Shown here in pieces: positions 1 to 5,371 of a stretch of 5,371 bases of DNA. The notes under the pieces are model-generated. The model saw nothing but the letters and a program-made list of their open reading frames with translations. It did not search any database and had not been told where the DNA came from. The DNA is from an uncultured Verrucomicrobiota bacterium (lineage in GTDB: Bacteria > Verrucomicrobiota > Verrucomicrobiia > Chthoniobacterales > SZAS-18), in contig CALMOL010000137.1 in the NCBI GenBank assembly GCA_937871685.1, positions 1 to 5,371 on the forward strand. The letters run 5' to 3'. How positions within the stretch are numbered: position 1 is the stretch's first letter; the number at the start of each line of letters is the position of its first letter. The translations under genes and the position numbers were made by a program.

Positions 1-1690
1 TCGGGAGGCGGGAGCGCTGCCCGACGGGGGAGATGCCGCCGGTGACGTAGCCGGGGGCCGGGCCGTTGGGGGAGGTGAGCGCGTTGTCCCAGACCGTGCC
101 ATGGCCGAACCAGCCGTGATACATCTCGTTGGCCGAGGTGGTGGCGCCGGCGGCATACATGTTCGTGAGGAACGGCATGGTGAGCGGGTTCACGCCGTGG
201 AGGCAGTGCACGTAGCCGGCCGCGGCGGCGCGGTAGGTGGCGAAGTTCGCGGGGTCGAGGCCATAGCTGGCGTGGCTGGCGAAGATCACGCCGACGTGGG
301 CCTTCACCTGGTTGGAGCCCCAGATGTAGTCGCCGTCCTTGAGGTAAGCCTGGTAGGCATCCGCCCGGTTTTGCCAGGCGGGCAGAAACTCGCTGCCGCC
401 CATGGAGCTTTGCTTGCTGGCGCGGATGGCGGAGACCGTCGCCGAGGCGGCGCCGGGGAGCGTCGTGTAGTGCAGCAGCGCGTCCTGCACCGTGGACTCG
501 TAGCCATACCAGTAGCCCCACTGCATGGCGTGGGAGGAGGAGTAGTTCGCCTCGACGTAGGTGCGGTAGGCGGCTTCGCTCGTGCGCGCGGTGAGGTGGA
601 TCGCGGCGCAGAGCTTCATCATGTCGCGCGCGTAGGAATCCACCTCGGGGTTCGCGGAGGAGAAGCCGGCGTTCGTGTAGGTGACGGCGGGGTTCGCGAC
701 GCCCCAGTTCCAGGCGTTGACGGCGGCCGTCTGGAGCTGCGTGGCGTAGGCCGTCTGGCCCGCGCTGGCGAAGACCGTGGCGGCCTGCGCGAAGGAGGCG
801 GCCGCGCCGAAGGTGGCCGAGGTGCTCGCCGGGCCGTAATACATCGCGCTCGTATCGGCGCTGGGCGGCGAGGCGGAGTTGAAGCCGAGCGAGGAAACCT
901 TCGTCAGCACGGAGCCGTCCGGCTGCTGCATGCGCAAGAGGAAGTCGAGTTCCCACCGGATCTCGTCGAGCAGGTCGGGGAGGCCGTTGCCGGACTCGGG
1001 GAGGTTCCAGTCGTCGCCCCAGGCTTGGGGGTTCCGCTGGTAGGCGAAGAGGAGGTTCGAGAGGACGCCGAAGGTGAAGGGGACGTATTTGTTGTAGTCG
1101 CCCGCGTCGAACCAGCCGCCGCGCAGGTCGCGGGCGGTGGCGGCGTTGCCGGGGTCGGTGACGAGGCGCGCGGCGGGGTCCTGGTTGCCGCCGAGATGAG
1201 AGGCGCCGTCAGCCCACCTGGCATCCGTGTAGGGCGGGAGTTTCGCGAAGCCGCGGCGCTGGTAGAAGAACATCCGCGTGGCCTGCCGCAGCACTTCCCG
1301 ATACGCCTGCCACGAGACCGTGAACGCGGCGGAGCGGCGGTCGTTGGCGGGGTCATACACGTAGTAGCGCCCCCAGCGCTGCACCGGCGAGAAGTCGAAC
1401 CACCACGCGCGATCGCCCGATTGCGCGTGCGTGGCGCCGCCATTCCAGGCCGTGGGGGCGCCGGAGAAGACGAGGGCGTTCGTGCCCCACTCGCGCACTT
1501 CCAGCGCGGGACCGGGCGTGTAGCCCTGGCCGGCGTTGAAGCCCGTCTGCGGCGAGGAAATCACCGCCACCTTCGGCACATCGGAGGGATAGCCGAACTG
1601 GTCCACCGCGATGCGCGCGGACCAGGTGCCCGGCGGCGCCGCGGCGGCTGCCGCGGCGAAGAAGGAGGAGAGCAGAAGGGAGCGGAGCAC
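1..1690 (-). CDS. Secreted glycoside hydrolase family 9 (endoglucanase-type), N-terminal 563 residues; C-terminus off window
   Basis: Family 9 glycoside hydrolases cleave beta-1,4-glucans such as cellulose with inversion. Reading the minus strand from a GTG at 1690, the frame stays open to the left edge without a frameshift. Residues 1-18 look like a signal peptide (MLRSLLLSSFF, then seven alanines), so export is likely. Residues about 25-110 begin with AVDQFGYPSDVPKVAV, typical of the Ig-like CelD_N domain that precedes many GH9 modules. The catalytic domain starts near residue 115. GGWFDAGDYNKYVPFT (191-206) is the family signature, with D195 and D198 the expected catalytic-base aspartates. 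WGSN (457-460), GVNP (499-502) and a late PAPGYVTGG segment also fit GH9. The catalytic acid glutamate normally lies further C-terminal and is outside the window. The usual HHR motif is replaced by YHGWFGHG. The start was chosen because the GTG gives a clean signal peptide. An in-frame TTG at 1741 is possible, with a stop just upstream of it. No clear ribosome binding site is visible. The family call is firm; the exact substrate is not. Confidence 0.93.
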   Translation of the reverse strand, partial: MLRSLLLSSFFAAAAAAAPPGTWSARIAVDQFGYPSDVPKVAVISSPQTGFNAGQGYTPGPALEVREWGTNALVFSGAPTAWNGGATHAQSGDRAWWFDFSPVQRWGRYYVYDPANDRRSAAFTVSWQAYREVLRQATRMFFYQRRGFAKLPPYTDARWADGASHLGGNQDPAARLVTDPGNAATARDLRGGWFDAGDYNKYVPFTFGVLSNLLFAYQRNPQAWGDDWNLPESGNGLPDLLDEIRWELDFLLRMQQPDGSVLTKVSSLGFNSASPPSADTSAMYYGPASTSATFGAAASFAQAATVFASAGQTAYATQLQTAAVNAWNWGVANPAVTYTNAGFSSANPEVDSYARDMMKLCAAIHLTARTSEAAYRTYVEANYSSSHAMQWGYWYGYESTVQDALLHYTTLPGAASATVSAIRASKQSSMGGSEFLPAWQNRADAYQAYLKDGDYIWGSNQVKAHVGVIFASHASYGLDPANFATYRAAAAGYVHCLHGVNPLTMPFLTNMYAAGATTSANEMYHGWFGHGTVWDNALTSPNGPAPGYVTGGISPVGQRSRLP

Positions 1691-1730
1691 GACGCCGAGC
1701 GGTGCAAGACCCGTGCCGGCGGAGGAAGGT

Positions 1731-1758
1731 TCAAGCTTCAAGCATCAAGCTCCAAGGA
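1731..1758 (+). repeat. Four tandem 7-base units, consensus TCAAGCW
   Basis: Units start at 1731, 1738, 1745 and 1752. The first three fit TCAAGCW exactly, and the fourth (CCAAGGA) is degenerate. Three inverted units of the same type occupy 1832-1852 on the other side of the palindrome. The repeat lies upstream of the GH9 start, inside the divergent intergenic region. Its function is unknown. Confidence 0.75.
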
Positions 1759-1852
1759 AGCACGGCCAAAGGGGAAAGGCCGAAAGGAGGAAAGCGTTTC
1801 GTCGCTTTCGGCCCTTCCTCCTTTCGGGCTTTCCTTGAGGCTTGATGCTTGG
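1738..1852. repeat. Composite imperfect palindrome of about 115 bases in the divergent GH9/ispH intergenic region
   Basis: The outer arms 1738-1758 and 1832-1852 match at 18 of 21 positions, and two of the three differences are G-U pairs in a plus-strand transcript. Inner arms 1780-1790 and 1817-1827 are perfect inverted 11-mers (CCGAAAGGAGG). A core stem, 1791-1796 with 1803-1808, closes a six-base loop. The left arm also holds two imperfect copies of a GGCC(G)AAAGG(A)GGAAA-type unit (about 1764-1777 and 1778-1794), and the right arm holds two inverted relatives (about 1803-1829). The element sits between two divergent start codons, so it cannot be an ordinary terminator of either gene. A REP-like palindrome, a 5'-UTR structure or a paired regulatory site are the main options. 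The rest of 1691-1919 shows no gene. Confidence 0.8.
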
Positions 1853-1881
1853 GACTTTCAGCCTTTCTGACTCTCCCCTCC

Positions 1882-1909
1882 TTGGACTCCCCGCGCCTTC
1901 TGGTCTAGC
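1882..1909 (+). promoter_or_regulatory. ispH: Possible weak sigma70-like promoter for ispH
   Basis: TTGGAC at 1882-1887 and TCTAGC at 1904-1909 are 16 bases apart and loosely resemble -35 and -10 boxes. The -10 box matches only three of six consensus positions. If used, transcription would begin about three bases before the ATG at 1920 and give an essentially leaderless mRNA, which would fit the absence of a Shine-Dalgarno sequence there. This is a guess from sequence alone. Confidence 0.22.
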
Positions 1910-1919
1910 CTGTCGGTCC

Positions 1920-3164
1920 ATGTCCGCCTCTGTCGCTCCGCCGCCCGTCGAGAAGAAGCGCATCAACCTGCGCTCGCCCGAGGTCATGGCTGAGGTGCTC
2001 AAGCAGGTGCAGTCGCACTACCGCTCGCAGCTCGTGGACCGCATCATCGCCCAGGGCGGCGTGGTCTCGCGCGGCGGCCTGACGGTGCGGCTCGCGCAGA
2101 AGTTCGGCTTCTGCTACGGCGTGGAGCGCGCCATCGACATGGCCTACGCGGCGCGGAAATACTTCCCGCCCGAGGTGCGCATCTACATCATCGGCGAGAT
2201 CATTCATAATCCCGAGGTCAACGAGCAGATCGCCGCGATGGGGATCATCAACCTCGTGGGCCAGAACCGCGAGCCGGACCTCACCGGCCTGACCGCCGAC
2301 GACGTGGTGATCCTGCCGGCCTTCGGCGCGGAGACGAAGACCATCAACCGCATCAAGGAGATCGGCTGCCACATCGTGGACACCACCTGCGGCGACGTGA
2401 TGAGCGTGTGGCGCCGCGTGCGCGACAACGCCAAGGACGGCTTCACCTCCATCATCCACGGCAAGGCCGAGCACGAGGAGACGCGCGCCACCGCCTCGCG
2501 CGCGCTCGGGCCGAATTCCAACGGCCACTACCTCGTGGTGCTCACCCTCGCGGACACCGACTACGTTTGCGACTACATCCGCCAAGGCGGCGGCGACAAG
2601 GAAGCGTTCCTGCGCCGCTTCGGGCCGGACGCGCGCTCGGTGGGCTTCGACCCCGACGTGCACCTGCGCCGCGTGGGCGTGGCCAACCAGACCACCATGC
2701 TGCGCGGCGAGACCGAGGAGGTGCAGCGCCGCATCCGCGCCGCCATCCTCGAGCGCGACGGCGCCACGCCGGCCGCAGACCAAAACGTCCGCCAGTTCGA
2801 CACCATCTGCGGCGCCACCCAGGAGCGGCAGGACGCGCTCTTCGACCTGCTGCGCGCGCCGATGGACCTGATGCTCGTGGTGGGCGGCTACAACTCGTCG
2901 AACACCTCGCACCTCGCCGAGATCGGCGAGCAGAAGCTGCCCACGTATTTCATCCGCAACGCCGCACGGCTGGAATCAGGGGACCGCATCACGCACTACA
3001 ACCTCCACGCGAAGAAGGAGCAGACGAGCGAGGGCTGGCTGCCCGTGAAGGACCACGTCGTGGTCGGCGTGACCGCGGGCGCCTCCTGCCCGAACCATCT
3101 CATCGAGGAAACGATCCTGCGCCTCCTCGAGCTGAAGGGCATTCCGTCGGACAACTTGGCGTAA
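1920..3164 (+). CDS. ispH: 4-hydroxy-3-methylbut-2-enyl diphosphate reductase (IspH/LytB), long cyanobacterial/plant-type
   Basis: IspH reduces HMBPP to IPP and DMAPP with a 4Fe-4S cluster, the last step of the cytoplasmic MEP isoprenoid pathway. The 414-residue protein has the three cluster cysteines: C65 in FGFCYGVERA, C157 in DTTCGDV and C297 in DTICGATQERQ. Substrate-site motifs are EIIHNPEV (H96), AEHEET (H185 and E187, matching the E. coli His-x-Glu pair), NQTTM (256-260), GGYNSSN (322-328) and TAGASCP (385-391). The length, the N-terminal extension of about 50 residues and the segment before NQTTM match the long form of cyanobacteria and plants, not the roughly 316-residue E. coli type. 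The ATG at 1920 was chosen because the in-frame TTG at 1842 lies inside the palindrome and adds residues of no recognisable character. The gene converges on mqnC with 15 bases between stops and no convincing terminator there. C390 in the GASCP motif is an extra cysteine where E. coli has alanine. Confidence 0.97.
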   Translation: MSASVAPPPVEKKRINLRSPEVMAEVLKQVQSHYRSQLVDRIIAQGGVVSRGGLTVRLAQKFGFCYGVERAIDMAYAARKYFPPEVRIYIIGEIIHNPEVNEQIAAMGIINLVGQNREPDLTGLTADDVVILPAFGAETKTINRIKEIGCHIVDTTCGDVMSVWRRVRDNAKDGFTSIIHGKAEHEETRATASRALGPNSNGHYLVVLTLADTDYVCDYIRQGGGDKEAFLRRFGPDARSVGFDPDVHLRRVGVANQTTMLRGETEEVQRRIRAAILERDGATPAADQNVRQFDTICGATQERQDALFDLLRAPMDLMLVVGGYNSSNTSHLAEIGEQKLPTYFIRNAARLESGDRITHYNLHAKKEQTSEGWLPVKDHVVVGVTAGASCPNHLIEETILRLLELKGIPSDNLA

Positions 3165-3179
3165 GGATGCCGGTCGCCG

Positions 3180-4331
3180 CTACGCGGCTGCCTCGGCCAC
3201 AGGCGCTTCATCCACCAGCTCATACCAGTTGTTCCGTCGGCGCGGCTCGTAGCCGGCCTCGCGGACGAGGCGCTCGATTTCCTCCACCGTCACGCGGAAG
3301 CTCGTGCCGGCCTTGGAGACGACGTTCTCCTCCATCATCACGCTGCCGTAGTCGTTCGCGCCGTGGCGGAGCGCCACTTGGCCGATGCGCGGGCCTTGCG
3401 TGACCCACGAGCTTTGCACGTTGGGGATGTTGTCGAGGTAGATGCGGGAGAGGGCCTGCATCCGCAGGTATTCGTGCGAGCCCACCGGCGGCGCCTTCAG
3501 CTTGGTGTTATCGGGCTGGAAGGTCCAGCAGATGAACGCGGTGAAGCCGCCGGACTGGTCTTGCTGCACGCGCAGGCGGCGCAGGTGCTCGATGCGCTCG
3601 GGCACCGTCTCGACGTGGCCGAACATCATTGTGGCCGAGGTCTTCATCCCCAGCTCGTGCGCGATCTGCATCACCTCCAGCCAATGGTCGGAGTCGCACT
3701 TGAGCGGCGCGATGCGCCGGCGCACGCGGTCCACAAGGATTTCGCCGCCGCCGCCCGGGATGGAGCCGAGGCCGGCGGCGTGGAAGCGCGTGATGACCTC
3801 GCGCAGCGGCATCTTGAAGACCTCCGCGAAGTGATTGAACTCCGGCGGCGAGAAGCCGTGCACGTTGATGTGCGGATACTTTGCCCGGACGTGGGAGAGC
3901 ATGTCGAGATACCAGTCGATCCCGAGCTTCGGATGGTGCCCGCCTTGGAGGAGAATCTGGATGCCGCCGATGGCCGTCAGCTCGTCGAGCTTTTGGTCGA
4001 GCTGCTCGCGCGAGAGGACGTAGTGGTCGAAGTCCTTCTCGGTGCGGTAAAAGGCGCAGAACTTGCAGTAAACGTTGCAGACGTTCGTGTAGTTGATGTT
4101 GCGGTCGATGATGTATGTGACGATCTCCTTGCCGCGCCCGCCGTAGGCGGCGCCCTTGGCGAGGTCGCGGCGGTGATCGGCCAGCGCGCCGAGATCGGCC
4201 AGCGGGAAGCGATAGAGCGCGAGGGCGTCGTCGTCGGTGATGCGCTCGCCCGCGATCACGCGGTCCACCAATCCATCCGGCAGCGCGTGGCTTGGCTCGG
4301 CGAGCACGGGCGCCTCCAGCGTTTCAATCAT
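3180..4331 (-). CDS. mqnC: Cyclic dehypoxanthinyl futalosine synthase (MqnC), radical SAM enzyme of menaquinone biosynthesis
   Basis: MqnC cyclises dehypoxanthine futalosine in the futalosine (Mqn) route to the menaquinone head group. The 383-residue protein carries the radical SAM cluster motif CNVYCKFC (C85, C89, C92) within DRNINYTNVCNVYCKFCAFY. The DRNINYTN lead-in favours MqnC over its paralogue MqnE, which usually has an INPTN-type lead-in. Further family segments are LQGGHHPKLGIDWY (128-141), HGFSPPEF (158-165), SIPGGGGEIL (190-199), ATMMFGHVET (233-242) and GGFTAFICW (261-269). The C-terminal IERLVREAGYEPRRRNNWYEL also fits MqnC. Length is normal for the family. The ATG start is preceded only by a weak GGGA, about four bases away. 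It is transcribed in the same direction as the membrane-protein pair to its right, but 145 bases and a hairpin separate them, so it probably has its own promoter. No other mqn gene is in the window. Confidence 0.95.
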   Translation of the reverse strand: MIETLEAPVLAEPSHALPDGLVDRVIAGERITDDDALALYRFPLADLGALADHRRDLAKGAAYGGRGKEIVTYIIDRNINYTNVCNVYCKFCAFYRTEKDFDHYVLSREQLDQKLDELTAIGGIQILLQGGHHPKLGIDWYLDMLSHVRAKYPHINVHGFSPPEFNHFAEVFKMPLREVITRFHAAGLGSIPGGGGEILVDRVRRRIAPLKCDSDHWLEVMQIAHELGMKTSATMMFGHVETVPERIEHLRRLRVQQDQSGGFTAFICWTFQPDNTKLKAPPVGSHEYLRMQALSRIYLDNIPNVQSSWVTQGPRIGQVALRHGANDYGSVMMEENVVSKAGTSFRVTVEEIERLVREAGYEPRRRNNWYELVDEAPVAEAAA

Positions 4332-4395
4332 ACGTCCCGAAGGTTACCCCGCGGAGCGCCGCCGGCAAAGGCGTGCTGCGGCAGCGGGCGGATGG

Positions 4396-4469
4396 GAAGG
4401 AAGAAGTAGGAATTAAGAAGGAAGAAAGGCCGATGCGGATCTCGCCGCTCGTTTCTTACTTCTTCCTTC
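4396..4469 (-). terminator. Long stem-loop after the YqjK-like gene, possible transcript end
   Basis: Bases 4396-4408 and 4457-4469 are perfect inverted 13-mers. Including one G-U pair the stem extends to 4412 and 4453 (17 pairs), with a loop of 40 bases that contains a small inner GCGG/CCGC stem. In the minus-strand transcript it starts 7 bases after the TAA at 4479-4477, and its second arm is pyrimidine-rich. That fits a terminator or 3'-end stabiliser for the pair upstream. The classic short GC stem plus uninterrupted U tract is missing. The rest of 4332-4476 shows no gene. Confidence 0.5.
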
Positions 4470-4476
4470 ATCCTTC

Positions 4477-4893
4477 TTACCTTCCCTTCTTCCCCCGCAC
4501 CTTGTCCTGGATCCAGGACATCAGCATCGGGCGGACGAGCGGCATGACCAAGCTGGTCACCAGCGTGAGCACGCTGGTCGCCGCGCTGGTCTTGGCGGCG
4601 GCGTCGGTTTCCTTCGCCTGGCCCCAGGGCAGCGCGTAGGTCTTGACCTTGACCACCTTCTTGCGCCGCCACAGCAGGGCGGCCGAGACGGCGGCGCCGG
4701 CCAGCAGCGCGCCGCCGACCCACAGCACCGGGCCGGAGGCGAAGGACCGCTTGAGGCGCGTGCCCACGTCGGCGCTGGCGGCCAGCTCGGAGCCGTGGCG
4801 CGAAAGCGAGGTGCGCGCGCGCAGCAACTCGGCGGCGAGCTGGCGCTTGCGCTCGGCGCGGCGGGAGGAGAGTTCGGCGGGCGATTCACTCAT
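4477..4893 (-). CDS. Small membrane protein, YqjK-like (uncharacterised)
   Basis: The function is unknown. The 138-residue protein begins with a charged, Arg/Glu-rich stretch (residues 7-36, including RRAERKRQLAAELLRART) likely to be helical. One strong membrane segment follows at about 55-75 (SGPVLWVGGALLAGAAVSAA), flanked by a basic WRRKKVVKVK stretch. A second, moderately hydrophobic segment lies at about 110-127, and the tail is basic (KVRGKKGR). The N-terminal pattern of ERKRQL and spaced leucines resembles E. coli YqjK, as does its place just downstream of a YqjE-like gene; the similarity is weak and was judged from memory. The ATG at 4893 was chosen because it is 14 bases past the upstream stop. 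A longer reading from 5124 would overlap that gene and has a composition unlike a real protein. No Shine-Dalgarno sequence is visible, so translational coupling to the upstream gene is plausible. The last codons lie inside a purine tract that continues into the downstream hairpin. Confidence 0.78.
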   Translation of the reverse strand: MSESPAELSSRRAERKRQLAAELLRARTSLSRHGSELAASADVGTRLKRSFASGPVLWVGGALLAGAAVSAALLWRRKKVVKVKTYALPWGQAKETDAAAKTSAATSVLTLVTSLVMPLVRPMLMSWIQDKVRGKKGR

Positions 4894-4907
4894 GGCAGGC
4901 GGAAAGT

Positions 4908-5360
4908 TCAGCGCCCGTGCGGGGACAGCGTGCGGGTCGGGGGCGGAGCGGAGGAAAACTCGCGCGACAGCCACGCGCGGTCCTTGCGCAGCTCGGCGAG
5001 CGTTTCGGTGAAGACCGGCTGGGAAACCCGCCGCTTCACCACCAGCGCGCAGACGGCCGCCACGAGGAGGCCGGCGCCGGCGAAGGAGCCCGTCACCGCC
5101 GGCCAGCTCCAGTGCGTCCACCATTTCACCAGGAGCACCAGCGTGATGATGAGGAAGATCAGCATCGCGACCATCGCGGCCAGGCCGATCACCAGGAACA
5201 CGAGGAGGCGCAGGTAGTTCGAGGCCGCCTCGCGTCCCTCCAGGCCGACCAGCTCGGCGCGAGCGGAAAAGTATTGCGCCAGCCCGCCCAGCACGAGGCG
5301 CGCGCTCGCGAAGAATCCCGGCGGGGCACCGGGGGAAGGGGGCAGGGCAGAAGAAGGCAC
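4908..5360 (-). CDS. Holin-X / YqjE-like two-helix inner-membrane protein
   Basis: The protein belongs by layout to the Holin-X (YqjE-like) family, small inner-membrane proteins with no settled function; despite the name they are not shown to lyse cells. From the GTG at 5360 it has 150 residues. A Pro/Ala-rich N-terminus is followed by an amphipathic stretch (about 20-50, SARAELVGLEGREAA) comparable to the VELEEEKA region of E. coli YqjE. Two membrane segments follow at about 51-79 and 88-108. The conserved tail FTETLAELRKDRAWLS (117-132) parallels the YqjE pattern T..EL..DR..L. It is the first visible gene of a unit with the YqjK-like gene, 14 bases apart. The frame remains open upstream of the GTG to the window edge, so the true start could be off window. 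Confidence 0.85.
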   Translation of the reverse strand: MPSSALPPSPGAPPGFFASARLVLGGLAQYFSARAELVGLEGREAASNYLRLLVFLVIGLAAMVAMLIFLIITLVLLVKWWTHWSWPAVTGSFAGAGLLVAAVCALVVKRRVSQPVFTETLAELRKDRAWLSREFSSAPPPTRTLSPHGR

Positions 5361-5371
5361 GGGGGCGATAT

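Noticed and set aside
101..1870. 589-codon open frame on the plus strand
   Set aside because: It is in codon register with the GH9 gene on the other strand. Its composition is dominated by Gly, Arg, Ala and Val with no domain, as expected of an antisense shadow in GC-rich DNA.
1842..1919. Upstream TTG start for ispH adding 26 residues
   Set aside because: The extra residues come from the palindrome and the spacer after it and do not resemble IspH. The ATG at 1920 gives a normal long-form N-terminus.
1905..2912. 335-codon open frame on the minus strand
   Set aside because: It is antisense to ispH, which has clear catalytic motifs. The translation is a low-complexity Ala/His/Val-rich shadow.
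3176..3188. GCCGC/GCGGC hairpin at the junction of the convergent genes as a bidirectional terminator
   Set aside because: It has only five pairs with a three-base loop, overlaps the mqnC stop, and has no T-rich tract on either side.
2408..3403. 331-codon open frame on the plus strand in another frame of ispH, running into mqnC
   Set aside because: It is Arg/Pro/Ala-rich, overlaps two certain genes and has no recognisable motif.
3363..4409. 348-codon open frame on the plus strand
   Set aside because: It is antisense to mqnC, which is certain from its radical SAM motif. The translation looks like a GC-driven shadow.
4894..5124. Upstream start at 5124 for the YqjK-like gene
   Set aside because: It would overlap most of the upstream membrane gene in another frame. 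The extra 77 residues are Arg/Ala/Pro-rich shadow sequence.
4908..5360. Phage lysis holin or prophage remnant
   Set aside because: Holin-X is a family name only. No endolysin, phage structural gene, integrase or attachment site is present, and the next gene is YqjK-like, as in chromosomal clusters.

Overview
The window is a GC-rich bacterial chromosome segment, roughly two-thirds GC by eye. It holds five protein-coding genes and two unusual intergenic palindromes. I see no RNA gene, CRISPR array, insertion sequence or phage module. The gene content fits a Verrucomicrobiota-type bacterium, perhaps Opitutaceae-like. The reasons are a secreted GH9 glucanase with an N-terminal Ig-like domain, a long cyanobacterial/plant-type IspH, and menaquinone made by the futalosine route, all in a GC-rich genome without clear Shine-Dalgarno sequences. 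That placement is an inference and no single marker here proves it.

Layout from left to right. Bases 1-1690 (minus) carry the N-terminal 563 residues of a family 9 glycoside hydrolase whose C-terminus lies off the left edge. Bases 1691-1919 are a divergent intergenic region dominated by a composite palindrome built from short repeated modules. Bases 1920-3164 (plus) encode IspH, the last enzyme of the MEP isoprenoid pathway. It converges, with only 15 bases between stop codons, on mqnC (3180-4331, minus), a radical SAM enzyme of the futalosine menaquinone pathway. Bases 4332-4476 are intergenic and contain a purine/pyrimidine-asymmetric hairpin just after the stop of the next gene. Bases 4477-4893 and 5360-4908 (both minus, 14 bases apart) form a two-gene membrane-protein unit. 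The first gene transcribed is a Holin-X/YqjE-like protein and the second is a small YqjK-like protein.

Functional links. IspH supplies the isoprenoid precursors from which the menaquinone side chain is built, and MqnC makes an intermediate of the menaquinone head group, so these convergent neighbours feed the same end product. Both are 4Fe-4S enzymes. The GH9 enzyme would act outside the cytoplasm on beta-glucans. The YqjE/YqjK-like pair is an inner-membrane unit of poorly known role, seen next to YqjD-type genes in proteobacteria, so a YqjD-like gene may lie just off the right edge.

The observations most worth a second look are the two intergenic palindromes and the YqjE/YqjK-like pair. I do not see strong evidence for a wholly new biological system in this window.
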